DNA from: Kluyvera genomosp. 3
GTDB taxonomy: Bacteria; Pseudomonadota; Gammaproteobacteria; Enterobacterales; Enterobacteriaceae
Direction: 5' to 3'
Length of the DNA stretch: 64,000 nt
Assembly (NCBI GenBank): GCA_002211745.1
Contig: CP022114.1
Span: 3,752,645-3,816,644, forward strand
Numbering within the stretch: the stretch's first letter is position 1; the number at the start of each line of letters is the position of its first letter. The notes beneath the pieces are model-generated. The model had not been told where the DNA came from. It did not search any database and saw only the letters and a list, made by a program, of their open reading frames with translations. Made by a program: the position numbers and the translations under genes. Shown one piece after another: positions 32,270 to 42,399 of this stretch.

Positions 32270-32872
32270 ATGGTTCTGGTTACTCGTCAAGCGCCTGACT
32301 TCACCGCAGCTGCGGTACTGGGCAACGGTGAAATCGTTGAGAAATTCAATTTCAAACAGCACACCCAGGGTAAAGCCACCGTTCTGTTCTTCTGGCCGAT
32401 GGACTTCACCTTCGTCTGCCCGTCTGAGCTGATCGCCTTCGACAAACGTTACGAAGAGTTCCAGAAGCGCGGCGTTGAAGTGGTTGGCGTCTCCTTTGAC
32501 TCTGAATTCGTTCACAACGCATGGCGTAACACTCCGGTCGACAAAGGCGGCATCGGTGCAGTGAAATACGCAATGGTTGCTGACGTTAAGCGCGAAATCC
32601 AGAAAGCTTACGGTATCGAACACCCGGACGAAGGCGTTGCGCTGCGCGGCTCCTTCCTGATCGACGCTAACGGTGTTGTTCGCCACCAGGTGGTTAACGA
32701 CCTGCCGCTGGGCCGTAACATCGACGAAATGCTGCGTATGGTTGATGCGCTGCAGTTCCACGAGCAGCACGGCGAAGTGTGCCCGGCGCAGTGGGAAAAA
32801 GGGAAAGAAGGCATGAACGCTTCTCCGGACGGCGTGGCTAAATACCTGAGCGAGAACGTCTCCAGCCTGTAA
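32270..32872 (+). CDS. tsaA: Typical 2-Cys peroxiredoxin (TsaA/AhpC family)
   Basis: Intact, 200 aa. Thioredoxin-fold peroxidase reducing hydrogen peroxide and organic hydroperoxides. Peroxidatic Cys50 in PMDFTFVCPSE and resolving Cys171 in GEVCPAQW mark a typical 2-Cys enzyme. It differs from the ahpCF-linked AhpC and, by position after acpH, corresponds to Salmonella tsaA, a gene absent from E. coli K-12 here. The ATG at 32270 follows AAAGGAGAA. A promoter with an OxyR-like site precedes it and a strong terminator follows, so it is a single-gene unit. Confidence 0.92.
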   Translation: MVLVTRQAPDFTAAAVLGNGEIVEKFNFKQHTQGKATVLFFWPMDFTFVCPSELIAFDKRYEEFQKRGVEVVGVSFDSEFVHNAWRNTPVDKGGIGAVKYAMVADVKREIQKAYGIEHPDEGVALRGSFLIDANGVVRHQVVNDLPLGRNIDEMLRMVDALQFHEQHGEVCPAQWEKGKEGMNASPDGVAKYLSENVSSL

Positions 32873-32889
32873 TCGGCTCGCGTTCTGCT

Positions 32890-32919
32890 AAAAAGGCTCG
32901 CATTTTGCGAGCCTTTTTT
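32890..32919. terminator. Strong terminator after tsaA, shared with the amidohydrolase gene
   Basis: Stem ggctcgca / tgcgagcc (32895-32902 / 32906-32913), loop ttt, flanked by A5 and T6, so it can act in both directions. Confidence 0.9.
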
Positions 32920-32931
32920 GTTATCGAAAGA

Positions 32932-34796
32932 TTAGAACGAGAAGCAGGAACAGCCCAGCGCGCCCCAGAAAGCACGGTCATCAGATACCGGCACGCCGGA
33001 TTTACGCGCCAGATCGTGCTGATGCCCGTGCACGCCGCAGCTACCGCAGCACTGGTGCATCTGCACGACCGCGCCGATATGCTCGGATCCCGGAGGCGCG
33101 GAACGGTAGTGCCCCGGCACTTTGACCACCGGTGACCACTCCGGCAGCACCGGAATGGGCGGCGGCGCCAGCGGGGTAAAGTGCCGGCGGCGTACACCAC
33201 GCGGCCATCGACAATCGTCATTACTGACTCAATCCCCTTAATCTCCTCTTCCGGTACGCTGAAGTAATCCTTCGACAGCGTCACCAGATCCGCCAGTTGC
33301 CCGGCGGCAATACGGCCTTTTTTGCCCTGCTCGCTGGAGAACCAGGCGCTACCCGCCGTCCACAGCTCCAGCGCCACGTCGCGCGGCAGGCGATTTTCGT
33401 CGTCGTACATCGCCAACCCGCCAACGGTTCGCCCGGATACCAGCCAGTACAGCGCCGTCCACGGGTTATAGCTCGCCACGCGCGTCGCATCGGTACCGAG
33501 GCCAACCGGCACCTCCATCTCCAGCATCTTCGCCACCGGCGGCGTGTGTTTCACCGCGTCTTTCCCGTAGCGATCGACAAAGTATTCTCCCTGGAAAGCC
33601 ATCCGGTGCTGCACCGCAATGCCGCCCCCAGCGCTTTCACTCGTTCGATATTACGTTCGGTAATGGTCTCTGCGTGGTCAAAGAACCAGTGCAGACCGTT
33701 AAACGGAATTTCGCGGTTCACTTTTTCAAACACATCGAGCATGCGGCTGATGGATTCATCATAGGTGGCATGCAGGCGGAACGGCCAGCGGTGCTCGACC
33801 AGATGACGCACCACGCGTTCCAGCTCTTCTTCCATCCCTGGCGGCAGATCCGGACGCGGCTGCAGGAAGTCTTCAAAATCGGCTGCCGAAAATACCAGCA
33901 TCTCCCCCGCCCCGTTGGCACGATAAAAATCCGTACCCTGCCCGGCTTGAGCATGTCGGTCCAGCGCTCGAAGTCGTCCAGCTCCTGCTTCGGACGCTGG
34001 GTAAACAGGTTGTAGGCGATACGAATAGTCATCTGCTTGTTAGCATGCAGCTGTTCGATAATTTCGTAATCTTCCGGGTAGTTCTGGAAACCGCCGCCCG
34101 CGTCGATGGCGCTGGTCAGGCCCAGCCGGTTGAGTTCGCGCATAAACTGGCGGGTAGAGTTCACCTGCTGCTCCAGCGGCAGTTTCGGCCCTTTCGCCAG
34201 CGTGGCGTAAAGGATCATGGCGTTTGGTTTAGCGATCAGCATCCCGGTGGGGTTGCCGTTGTTATCGCGAACGATCTCGCCGCCCGCCGGTGCCGGCGTC
34301 TCTTTGGTATAGCCGACGGCTTTCAACGCCGCGCGGTTGAGCAACGCGCGATCGTAGAGGTGCAGCACAAACACCGGCGTATCCGGCGCGGCTTCATTCA
34401 GCTCTTCCAGCGTCGGCATGCGGCGTTCGGCGAACTGGAACTCGCTCCAGCCGCCGACAACGCGCACCCACTGCGGCGACGGCGTACGGTCGGCCTGCTC
34501 TTTCAGCATCCGCAGCGCATCCGCCAGCGACGGCACGCCTTCCCAGCGTAGTTCAAGATTGTAGTTCAGACCGCCGCGAATCAAGTGCAGGTGCGAGTCG
34601 TTAAGCCCTGGCACCACGGTGTGGCCATGAAGGTCGATAATCTGCGTGCCTTCGCCCGCATAAGACAACATCTGCGCGTCGCTACCGACAGCGAGGATTT
34701 TGCCATCGGCGATCGCCACCGCTTCGGCGCGCGGCTGTTGCGGGTCCAGAGTATGAATCTGCCCTGAGTTAAGATCAGTGTGGCTGTTTGTGACAT
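32932..34796 (-). CDS. YtcJ-like amidohydrolase with Cys-rich C-terminus, frameshifted
   Basis: Amidohydrolase superfamily (imidazolonepropionase/exoenzyme-regulator AepA, YtcJ group). The N-terminal beta domain (ILTQGRIHTLD, IADGKILAVGS) leads to the metal HxH in PGLNDSHLHL; later family segments are WSEFQFAERR, LHWFFDHAETIT, VGLGTDATR and the C-terminal GQLADLVTLSKDYF. Beyond the usual end there is a tail with CCGSCGVHGHQHD and GCSCFSF, rich in Cys and His. Breaks near 34740, 33940, 33620, 33180 and others are read errors; restored length about 622 aa. The substrate is unknown. Last gene of a three-gene minus-strand unit with the ABM protein and YcaC-like hydrolase. Confidence 0.8.
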
Positions 34797-34815
34797 AACG
34801 TTCTCCTTGGCCAGC

Positions 34816-35357
34816 TCAGGCTTTTTTTAGCCAGCCGGCAAACAGGCGGGTCACGATGGGCATCCAGAACCAGACCACCAGCGCGACCACACAGGCATCG
34901 TTGAGAAAATGCAGCAACAAGGTTCCCTTTAACGAGGGCAGCAGCGCGCCGGTAATGGCGGGCACCAGGTTAGTACTGGGGAAAATCACCAGCAGCGTTA
35001 TCAGAAACTGTTTCCAGCGTTTCGGCTGGCGCACGTGCGCTGCGGGCGGCGTAAACCAGAAGGCGGATTCGGTACGAATTTCAGTGTGATCGCCTTCGCC
35101 GAGCAATGGCGCAATCTCATTAACCAGCTGGCGACGGACGTCAGACTGAGTCCAGGCGTAAAGATGCTCGAGGGTGTCAAAGCGAATAATAATATTCCAC
35201 GCCGTCTGCCCGTCGACCGGGCGAATCACGTTCGCGCCCAGGTGGCCGGGTAGCTCGCCGCCACGGGCATAATTTCGCCCAGCCAGGCTTCATATTGTGC
35301 GACGTGTTCAGGGCGAATGGCGTGAGTAATCACCAGCGTGACGTGCTTTTGCGTCAT
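34816..35357 (-). CDS. ABM-domain protein with C-terminal membrane helices, one frameshift
   Basis: Residues 1-105 form an antibiotic-biosynthesis-monooxygenase (dimeric alpha-beta barrel) domain: VTLVITHAIRPEHVAQYEAWLGEI and WNIIIRFDTLEHLYAWTQS. After a basic linker (RQPKRWKQ) there are two hydrophobic segments (FLITLLVIFPSTNLVPAITG and LLHFLNDACVVALVVWFWMPIV). ATG at 35357; a missing G near 35252 restores 180 aa. ABM domains act as small oxygenases or ligand binders; this membrane-tethered form is known in many proteobacteria without a defined role. It lies between the YcaC-like and amidohydrolase genes. Confidence 0.78.
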
Positions 35358-35416
35358 GACGATAGGTTCCTTGCGCTGACCAACCGACGGGGAGAGGCCC
35401 CGTCGGCATTCTCACC

Positions 35417-36058
35417 TTAGGCTTTACGTTCAGGTGCGCCATGCACCATGGTGTAGGCGTAATCCACGCCCATCCCGTAAGCGCCGCTGTGTTCACGTAC
35501 CAGATCCATGACCGCGTCGTAGGTCTCTTTGCGCGACCAGTCACGCTGGTACTCGAGCAGAACCTGCTGCCAGGTTACCGGCACTGCGCCAGCCTGTACC
35601 ATGCGGTCAATTGAACGCTCATGGGCATCAACGGAGGTACCACCAGAGGTGTCGGTCACCACATAGACTTCATAGCCAGCTTCCAGCGCCATCAGGGCCG
35701 GGAAGGTCAGGCAAACTTCAGTCCACAGCGCGGAAATAATCAGCTTTTTACGCCCGGTGGCTTCCACCGCTTTAACAAACGCAGCGTCTTCCCAGGAGTT
35801 CATGGAGGTTCGTTCGATAGGCTTTACATCAGGGTGTACGGCAAGCAATTCAGGCCAAATGTAGCCACTGAAACTTTTGGTTTCCACGGAAGTATAAATA
35901 ACCGGAACATTAAATATTTTCCCGGCTTTCGCTAACGCTACGGTATTATTTTTCAGCGTTTGACGATCGATATTTGCCACGCCAAAAGACATTTGCGGCT
36001 GATGGTCAATAAAAATAAGAGTAGAGTTTTGAGGGTCAATCAGTTCCCGAATAGACAT
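35417..36058 (-). CDS. YcaC-like isochorismatase-family hydrolase
   Basis: Intact, 213 aa. Cysteine hydrolase fold with Asp18 (IFIDHQ) and nucleophile Cys116 (SALWTEVCLTFPAL), and the family end VVTDTSGGTSVDAHERSIDRM. The close relative is E. coli YcaC, an octameric hydrolase of unknown substrate. ATG at 36058. It is first in the minus-strand unit and divergent from a LysR gene 274 bases away, which probably controls it. A role in detoxification of amides or isonitrile-like compounds together with the ABM and amidohydrolase proteins is speculation. Confidence 0.85.
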   Translation of the reverse strand: MSIRELIDPQNSTLIFIDHQPQMSFGVANIDRQTLKNNTVALAKAGKIFNVPVIYTSVETKSFSGYIWPELLAVHPDVKPIERTSMNSWEDAAFVKAVEATGRKKLIISALWTEVCLTFPALMALEAGYEVYVVTDTSGGTSVDAHERSIDRMVQAGAVPVTWQQVLLEYQRDWSRKETYDAVMDLVREHSGAYGMGVDYAYTMVHGAPERKA

Positions 36059-36332
36059 AACACACCTTCTTAATCAATAAGTTAAAAGGCAACGGTCTTA
36101 CACTGCCGTCAGCAGCAGGATCCTGAATCAGAAAGCCTGTTGAGTATAGCGGGAAATTTCTAACAAGTTATTAAAGAAAACTTACCATCCTGTGACGGTA
36201 TTATTTTCTTATTACGATGAATCTCATTCATGAATCAAAAAAATGCGCAGGTTTCATCTAATTTATTCACTAGCATTGTTTTTCCCTATTCGTTACAACT
36301 GAGTGGTTTATTTTTCAGGATATTTTTTTCTT

Positions 36333-37234
36333 ATGCGCATTAATCTCGACGTCTTACTGATCCTTGACGCTATCGACAAACACGGTACCTTCGCCGCGGC
36401 GGCGGAATCACTGTTTAAAACACCCGCCGCCTTGAGTTATATGATCCAGAAGCTGGAAAGCGATCTGAGTATCGAACTGCTCGATCGCTCCGGGCATCGG
36501 GCAAAATTCACCGATACCGGACGTATGGTGCTGGAAAAGGGGCGGCTCCTGCTGAATGCGGCAAAAGATCTGGAAAAACAGGCGCTGCAGCTGAGCGCGG
36601 GCTGGGAGAAGGAGCTGGCGATTGCGCTGGATGACTCATTTCCTTTTGCCGCCCTACTGCCGCACATCGAAGCCTTTTATGCGCTGAACAGGCAAACACG
36701 CCTCAATTTTACCCACCATACGCTGGCCGGTTCCTGGGAAGAGCTGACGCATAACGGCGCGGATATCATACTCGGCGCCATCAACGAGCCGCCGACATCT
36801 GCAGCCTGGTCCTATCATATGCTCGGCACGCTGGACAATGTTTTCGTCGTTTCCCCCAATCACCCGCTTGCCGCCGTGCCGGAAGACTTAACCAATGAAC
36901 AACTGTGCCTGCATCGCGCGGTGATCATCAGCGACAGTGCGCGCTATTGCCACCCACTGCAAACCAATCTGATGGACGAGCAGCCGCAAATTCGTGTTGA
37001 CGATTTTAATAGCAAGGTGATGCTGCTTCGCGCCGGCATCGGCTGTGGTTTTCTCCCCGACATATCGCCAGCCCGTGGCTTAGCACCGGCGAGCTGGTCG
37101 AAAAATCGGTTATCTCTTTCCGTCAGAAGGATGTTGCCTATATGGCATGGCGTAACGGTAGCGATGGCTTAGCTCAGCGCTGGTGGCGGGAAACCCTGCT
37201 GGCCAGCGCGGAGATTGCTCACCTGTATCAATGA
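36333..37234 (+). CDS. LysR family transcriptional regulator, one frameshift
   Basis: N-terminal winged helix-turn-helix ([40 protein letters not shown], written in part; residues 2-45) and a periplasmic-binding-like effector domain (about 90-300). The ATG at 36333 gives the standard LysR start; an upstream GTG-type extension to 36303 is rejected. A missing base near 37065 rejoins [12 protein letters not shown]; restored length 300 aa. It is divergent from the YcaC-ABM-amidohydrolase unit, the classic arrangement for a LysR regulator and its target. Its stop overlaps the end of the converging malZ gene by 7 bases. Confidence 0.85.
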
Positions 37235-39040
37235 GCGGTCCACACCGTGGCGGAAATTGTCGGTAGGGATAGCGTGGCATCAGCCTGTTGCCCTTCCCCT
37301 TCCCGGCGCTTCCACTCCCCCACAGCAAGCAGCGGCGATATCGGCAGCGGCACCTCACAGGATTCCCCGCGGTTAATCGCCACCAGTACACGTTCCTCGC
37401 CCAATACACGCAGGAATACCACCACATCGCCTTCGGCGTACAGCACCTGGCATCCACCGTGGCGCAGGGCGGGTGTCGCTTTACGCAACGCGGCTAAGCG
37501 CTGATACAGCGCCAGCAGCGTTTGGTCCTGCAGGCTTTCATTCCATGGGAACGGCTTGCGGCAGAAGGGATCGTTATTGCCATCCAGACCTACTTCATCA
37601 CCGTAATAGATACACGGCACGCCGGGCCAGCAGAACAACCACACCACCGCCAGCGGCAGACGCGCCACGTCACGACCGAGCAGCGATTTAAAACGCGCGG
37701 TATCGTGGCTATCAAGCTGGTTAAACATGCGCAGCTGCTGCTGATGGACAGCCCGGCGCGGTAATCCTCCATCCACGCTATGCAGGTTTGCGCATCGATT
37801 TTCTGCGGGTCGTATGAAATATCGGTGTTGGCCAGGAACCCCACAGCGGAAAGGTAAAGCCGCGGTAGTTCATCGCCGAATCTTCCGCATCCTGTTGCAA
37901 CCACTGCCGCGCATCACCGAAGTGCTCACCGAAAACGAAGGCATCCGAACGTGCCGCTTTCGCCGACTGCGTTATCGCCGCAACGTGCTTGAGGTTGTTC
38001 TTCGCTCCCCTGCTTCGCCGAGCATATGCACCACATCCAGCCGCCAGCCGTCCATGCTCCATGGCGCTTTCAGCCAGTAACGCACAATGCTGTCCTCGCC
38101 ACCGTAGATGTCGTCAATCAGCGTTGATGACTGATAGTCGAGCTTCGGGAGGCTGGAATAGCCTAACCAATCCAGCGCCTTGCCTTCGGCAGAAAAACTG
38201 TAGCGATCCGCCACGGAGAGCTCGCATCATGGCACGCGCCGTTGTTGCCGCGGTGATGTCGGTCGAACCAGGCATGTGTGTCGCCGCTGTGGTTGAAGAC
38301 GCCGTCGAGTATCAGCCGCATGCCTTCACGCTGCGTGTTGTGCCGCAGGCGCAGCAGCGCATCGTTACCGCCAAACTGCGGATCCACTTCCCGGTAATTT
38401 TCGGTATCGTACTTGTGCACGCTCGGCGCGGTGAAGACCGGATTCAGGTACAACGCGGTTACGCCCAACGCCTTGAGGTACGGCAGCTTCTCGCTGATAC
38501 CGTCAAGATCGCCGCCGTAGAAGGTCGAGCCGCCGGCTTCGGCGGTCAATGGTTCATCCCAGTCGCGCAGGATGATGTCATGCCCGGCGGCATGATGATG
38601 ATAGACCTTGTCCTGCTGCTCGCTGCGCTTCTGGCTACGCGCGAAACGGTCGGGAAGATCTGATAGAAAATCTGCTCGCTTACCCACTGCGGGCTGTCAT
38701 CCGGGCAATCATAGGCAAAGAGTTCCAGCTTGGCTGGCGGGAAGGCGCTCAAACCTTTTGGCGCGAACCATAATTGGCGGTCACTCCAGAGCAGCTTAAA
38801 CGCATAGCGACGGCGCGGCTGGCCCTCGTGCAGCGCGATTTCTGCACGCCACTGCACAACATCAGCTACAGGTGATTTACCGCTACGGCGCATGGGCACC
38901 GTAGTCTCTTCGTTGTCCACTTCCGCGCGCATCGTCACCCGCTGCGGAAGGTCATCGCCGCGCAGCCACAGCGTGATAATCAGTTTATCCTGCCGCTGCT
39001 TAATAAAGGGCGCAACCGGAAGGTGCCAGGCGTTTAACAT
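37228..39040 (-). CDS. malZ: Maltodextrin glucosidase, frameshifted
   Basis: Cytoplasmic GH13 enzyme releasing glucose from the reducing end of maltodextrins. N-terminal domain [18 protein letters not shown]; barrel motifs [60 protein letters not shown] (nucleophile Asp), FGEHFGD (acid/base Glu) and [11 protein letters not shown]. Five missing bases (near 38650, 38215, 38012, 37842, 37760) restore about 605 aa, as in E. coli. The ATG at 39040 is preferred to the ATG just before it. A MalT-like box lies upstream. Confidence 0.93.
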
Positions 39041-39117
39041 CATCTATCCCCTATCATCAAAATGAGCACACCTTGCCATACGTCCCTGCCCTCTAATCCT
39101 CTTTCACACTTTTTTGT

Positions 39118-39127
39118 AGGGAGGAGG
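39118..39127 (+). promoter_or_regulatory. Candidate MalT box upstream of malZ
   Basis: agggaggagg matches the MalT consensus (GGGGAKGAGG) at 9 of 10 positions, 78 bases upstream of the malZ start. E. coli malZ belongs to the MalT regulon. Confidence 0.4.
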
Positions 39128-39150
39128 ACGGGGGCGCAGATTGCACAGAC

Positions 39151-39176
39151 AAAAAACCCGGCGCAAGGCCGGGTTT
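39151..39176 (-). terminator. proY terminator
   Basis: Stem aaacccggc / gccgggttt type (39154-39162 / 39168-39176), 5-base loop, followed on the minus strand by T6; 18 bases after the proY stop. Confidence 0.85.
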
Positions 39177-39193
39177 AACAACGTTCGCAAAGA

Positions 39194-40559
39194 TTAGCGA
39201 CTGCGGCGGGTTTTAAACATCCACCCCACCAGCAGCAGGATAATCCACGCAAAACCAACATACAGCGAGATGCGCGTATCCGGGTGATAGCCAATCAGGC
39301 CGATGATAAAGACCAGGAACACCAGCCCACAATCGTGGTCGCAACGCCGCCCGGCACCTTAAACTTCAGCGCCTTCACTTCATCAGCCGACAGGCGGCGA
39401 CGGAACGCCACCTGCGACAGCAGAATCATAATCCACACCCACACGGTGGCGAAGGTGGCCAGCGACGCGATCACCAGGAAGACGTTTTCCGGCATGATGT
39501 AGTTCAGGTACACCGCAAACAGCAGCGCGATGGTCATCACCATCACCGTCACCCACGGAATACCGCGGCGCGAGGTTTTCGCAAACACTTTCGGCGCGCT
39601 GCCCTGCTCAGCCATGCCGTGCAGCATACGGCCTACGCCGAACACGTCGGAGTTAATCGCCGACAGCGACGCCGTCAGCACCACGAAGTTAAGAATACTG
39701 GCCGCGAAGGTAATCCCCATATGCTGGAAAGTCAGCACAAACGGGCTGCCATCAGTACCCACCTGGTTCCACGGGTAGATGGACATAATCACGAACAGCG
39801 TACCCACGTAGAACACCAGAATACGCATCGGCACCGAGTTGATGGCGCGCGGAATGGATTTCTCCGGGTCTTTTGCTTCCCCGGCGGTAATACCGATAAT
39901 CTCGATACCGCCGTAGGCGAACATCACCATCTGCAGTGACATCACCATGCCGAGCCAACCGTTGCTGAAGAAGCCGCCGTTGCTCCACAGGTTATGAATA
40001 CCCGTAGGCTGCCCACCGTTGCCGATGCCCCAGATAATGATGCCAAAACCGGCCACAATCATGATGATGATAGTGGCGACCTTGAAGAAGGAGAACCAGA
40101 ACTCCAGCTCGCCAAATACCTTCACGCTCATCAGGTTAATGGCGCAGATAATCAGCACCACGCTGAGCACCCAGATCCAGTGCGGCACCGCCGGGAACCA
40201 GACGCCCATATAAATGCCGAACGCGGTGACGTCGGCAATGGCGACAATCAAAATCTCAAAGCAGTAGGTCCAGCCGGTAATATAGCCCGCCAGTGGGCCG
40301 AGGTTTTCCTGCGCATAGCGGGAAAACGAGCTGGCCGACGGTTATGCACCGACATCTCGCCCAGTGCACGCATAATGATATAAGCGGCCACGCCGCCGAT
40401 AATATAGGCCAGCAGCACGCTTGGCCCGGCCATCTTGATGGCGTCGGCGGAGCCGTAAAACAGCCCCGTACCAATTGCCGATCCGAGGGCCATAAAGCGA
40501 ATGTGTCGGGTGCTTAACCCGCGCTTCAGCTTGTTGTTTTCCATCGTTTCCAGTGCCAT
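39194..40559 (-). CDS. proY: ProY, amino-acid permease (APC family), two frameshifts
   Basis: Twelve-helix amino-acid:H+ symporter; E. coli ProY is a cryptic proline transporter. The start is [32 protein letters not shown], with the APC GSxxGTGLF motif; the later [21 protein letters not shown] is equally characteristic. Missing bases near 40345 and 39333 restore about 455 aa. ATG at 40559 is used; a second ATG at 40544 aligns with the E. coli start and is equally possible. It sits between brnQ and malZ. Confidence 0.93.
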
Positions 40560-40620
40560 GTCATACCCATCATCCCCGCGTCACCGCGAACGACTTAGGT
40601 GAAAGTACCCAAAATAAAAA

Positions 40621-40645
40621 ACCACGGAACATCACGTTCCGTGGT
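40621..40645 (-). terminator. brnQ terminator
   Basis: Perfect 10-bp stem accacggaac / gttccgtggt, loop atcac, with T6 following on the minus strand; 27 bases after the brnQ stop, before proY. Confidence 0.9.
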
Positions 40646-40671
40646 TAAAACACCTGACTCTGCGACGCGAA

Positions 40672-41990
40672 TTAATGCGCGCTTGATGTCACCTGACGAC
40701 CCGCCATACGGTCCCAGACAATCGCCAGAACCGCCATAACGACCGTCGGCATCAGCCATGCCAGACCCTGCTCGGCCAGCGGCAGACGAGCGGCCCACCC
40801 CGGCAGCACGTCTGCGAACGCAGAGGCTTTAATCCCGTCAAGGATACCAAAAACAAGGCTGATGAACATCGGTGGTGCAATAACGCGGCCCGAATTATGC
40901 CACCAATTACGCGTAAAGCTGAGTACTACAAGTGCGATACACGGTGGATAGATGGCCGTCAGCACCGGAATCGAAATCTGAATCAGATGGCTCAGCCCCA
41001 GATTTGATACCGCCATTGAGAACAAACCAAGGATAAACACCAGCGTACGGTAGGAGAACGGCAGGTACTGAGCAAAGAACTCGGCACAAGCACAAGTCAG
41101 GCCCACCGCGGTCACCAGGCAGGCGATGAAGATCAGCGCCGCCAGCAGGAAGCTCCCGGCACCACCGAAAGTGTGCTGAACGTAAGCATGCAGAATGGCC
41201 GCGCCGTTGGCGTTCTGATCGACCAGAATCGCGCTGTCAGAACCCAGGCGGAACAGCGCCAGATACAGCAGCGTCAAGCCGACACCGGCCATCAGGCCAG
41301 CCCAGATAGTGTAGCGAGTCAGTAAACGCGCTTCCGTCACACCGCGAGAACGCGCGGCATTGACGATAACAATCCGAAGACCATCGCGCCAAGCGTATCC
41401 ATGGTCAGGTAACCGTTAACGAAACCATTAGAAAACGCGGCGGTTTCATAGGCATCCAGCGCATGGCTGATCGGGCCAGCGGGCCAGATAACCGCAGCAA
41501 CAGCCAGCACAATCAGCGCCAGAATTTTCAGCGGCGCCAGGAAGTTGCCGACGGTATCGAGCAGCTTGCCCGGATACAGCGAGACCAGAATCACCAGCGC
41601 AAAATAGATAAGGCTGTAGATAAACAGCGGCAGCTCACCGCTACCGGTCAGCGGCGCAATACCAATTTCAAACGAGACGGTCGCGGTACGCGGCGTAGCA
41701 AACAGCGGCCCAACCGCCAGGTAGCAGACGGTGGCAAGCAGCACGCCCGCCACTTTGCCGATTGGCGTGCTCAGGCTATCAACGCCGCCGCCCACTTTTG
41801 CGAGCGCGACCACGGTAAGCACCGGAAGACCCACAGCAGTAATCAGAAAGCCAATCGCCGCGGTCCAGACGTGAGGACCGGCCTGCAGACCAACCATAGG
41901 AGGAAAAATGATGTTACCTGCGCCAACAAACAACGCAAAGGTCATAAAGCCCAGAGCGATGATGTCACGCGATTTTAATTGATGGGTCAT
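40672..41990 (-). CDS. brnQ: BrnQ, branched-chain amino acid transport system II carrier, one frameshift
   Basis: LIVCS family carrier for leucine, isoleucine and valine driven by Na+ or H+. [20 protein letters not shown] and [14 protein letters not shown] are the diagnostic N-terminus; about 12 membrane segments follow. A missing G near 41350 rejoins [12 protein letters not shown]; restored length is 439 aa, as in E. coli. The promoter region upstream is unusually long and AT-rich. Confidence 0.95.
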
Positions 41991-42350
41991 ATGTAACTAC
42001 TGCCTGTGGATGTGGTGTTGTAAAACAAATTTATCGCAATGGATTCAGCGGAATGATACAGAGCAAACCAACGATAAACTCAGAGGGATATGCTCCCTTC
42101 GCGGAGTAAATAAGAATAGTTTTTTGATTTACCGCGTATAAACAGTCTGTTTACGACCGTATGGGGGCCAATTTAAACGCTTATAACGTTTTAAAGCAAC
42201 ACAGGATCGCAAAACCAGATGATTATATTGATACTCAATTAATAGCCAGACTTATTAACTGGATTTAAGAAAAACATCCGGCTAATCATGCGAACAAAAA
42301 ACAACCAGACGTTCGTTAATCAGGCAGCGTTTCCTTGACTGCAAAGCAAA
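41991..42350. other. AT-rich intergenic region between brnQ and phoR
   Basis: No gene recognised on either strand. It must hold the brnQ promoter (transcribed to the left); cgtataaacagtctgtttacg around 42136-42156 contains an inverted repeat (aaacag / ctgttt, 42142-42153) that could be a binding site, but I cannot assign it. Confidence 0.5.
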
Positions 42351-42372
42351 CAGACCAGCCGGGGCTGGTCTG
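42351..42372 (-). terminator. phoBR terminator
   Basis: Perfect 10-bp stem cagaccagcc / ggctggtctg with a 2-base apex, followed on the minus strand by tttgcttt, 28 bases after the phoR stop. Confidence 0.75.
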
Positions 42373-42399
42373 TGGAAAGTTAAGATGACAAGCTGGCGA

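Noticed and set aside
42300-42399. A small RNA upstream of the phoBR terminator
   Set aside because: The hairpin at 42351-42372 fits the phoBR terminator, and no independent promoter was evident.
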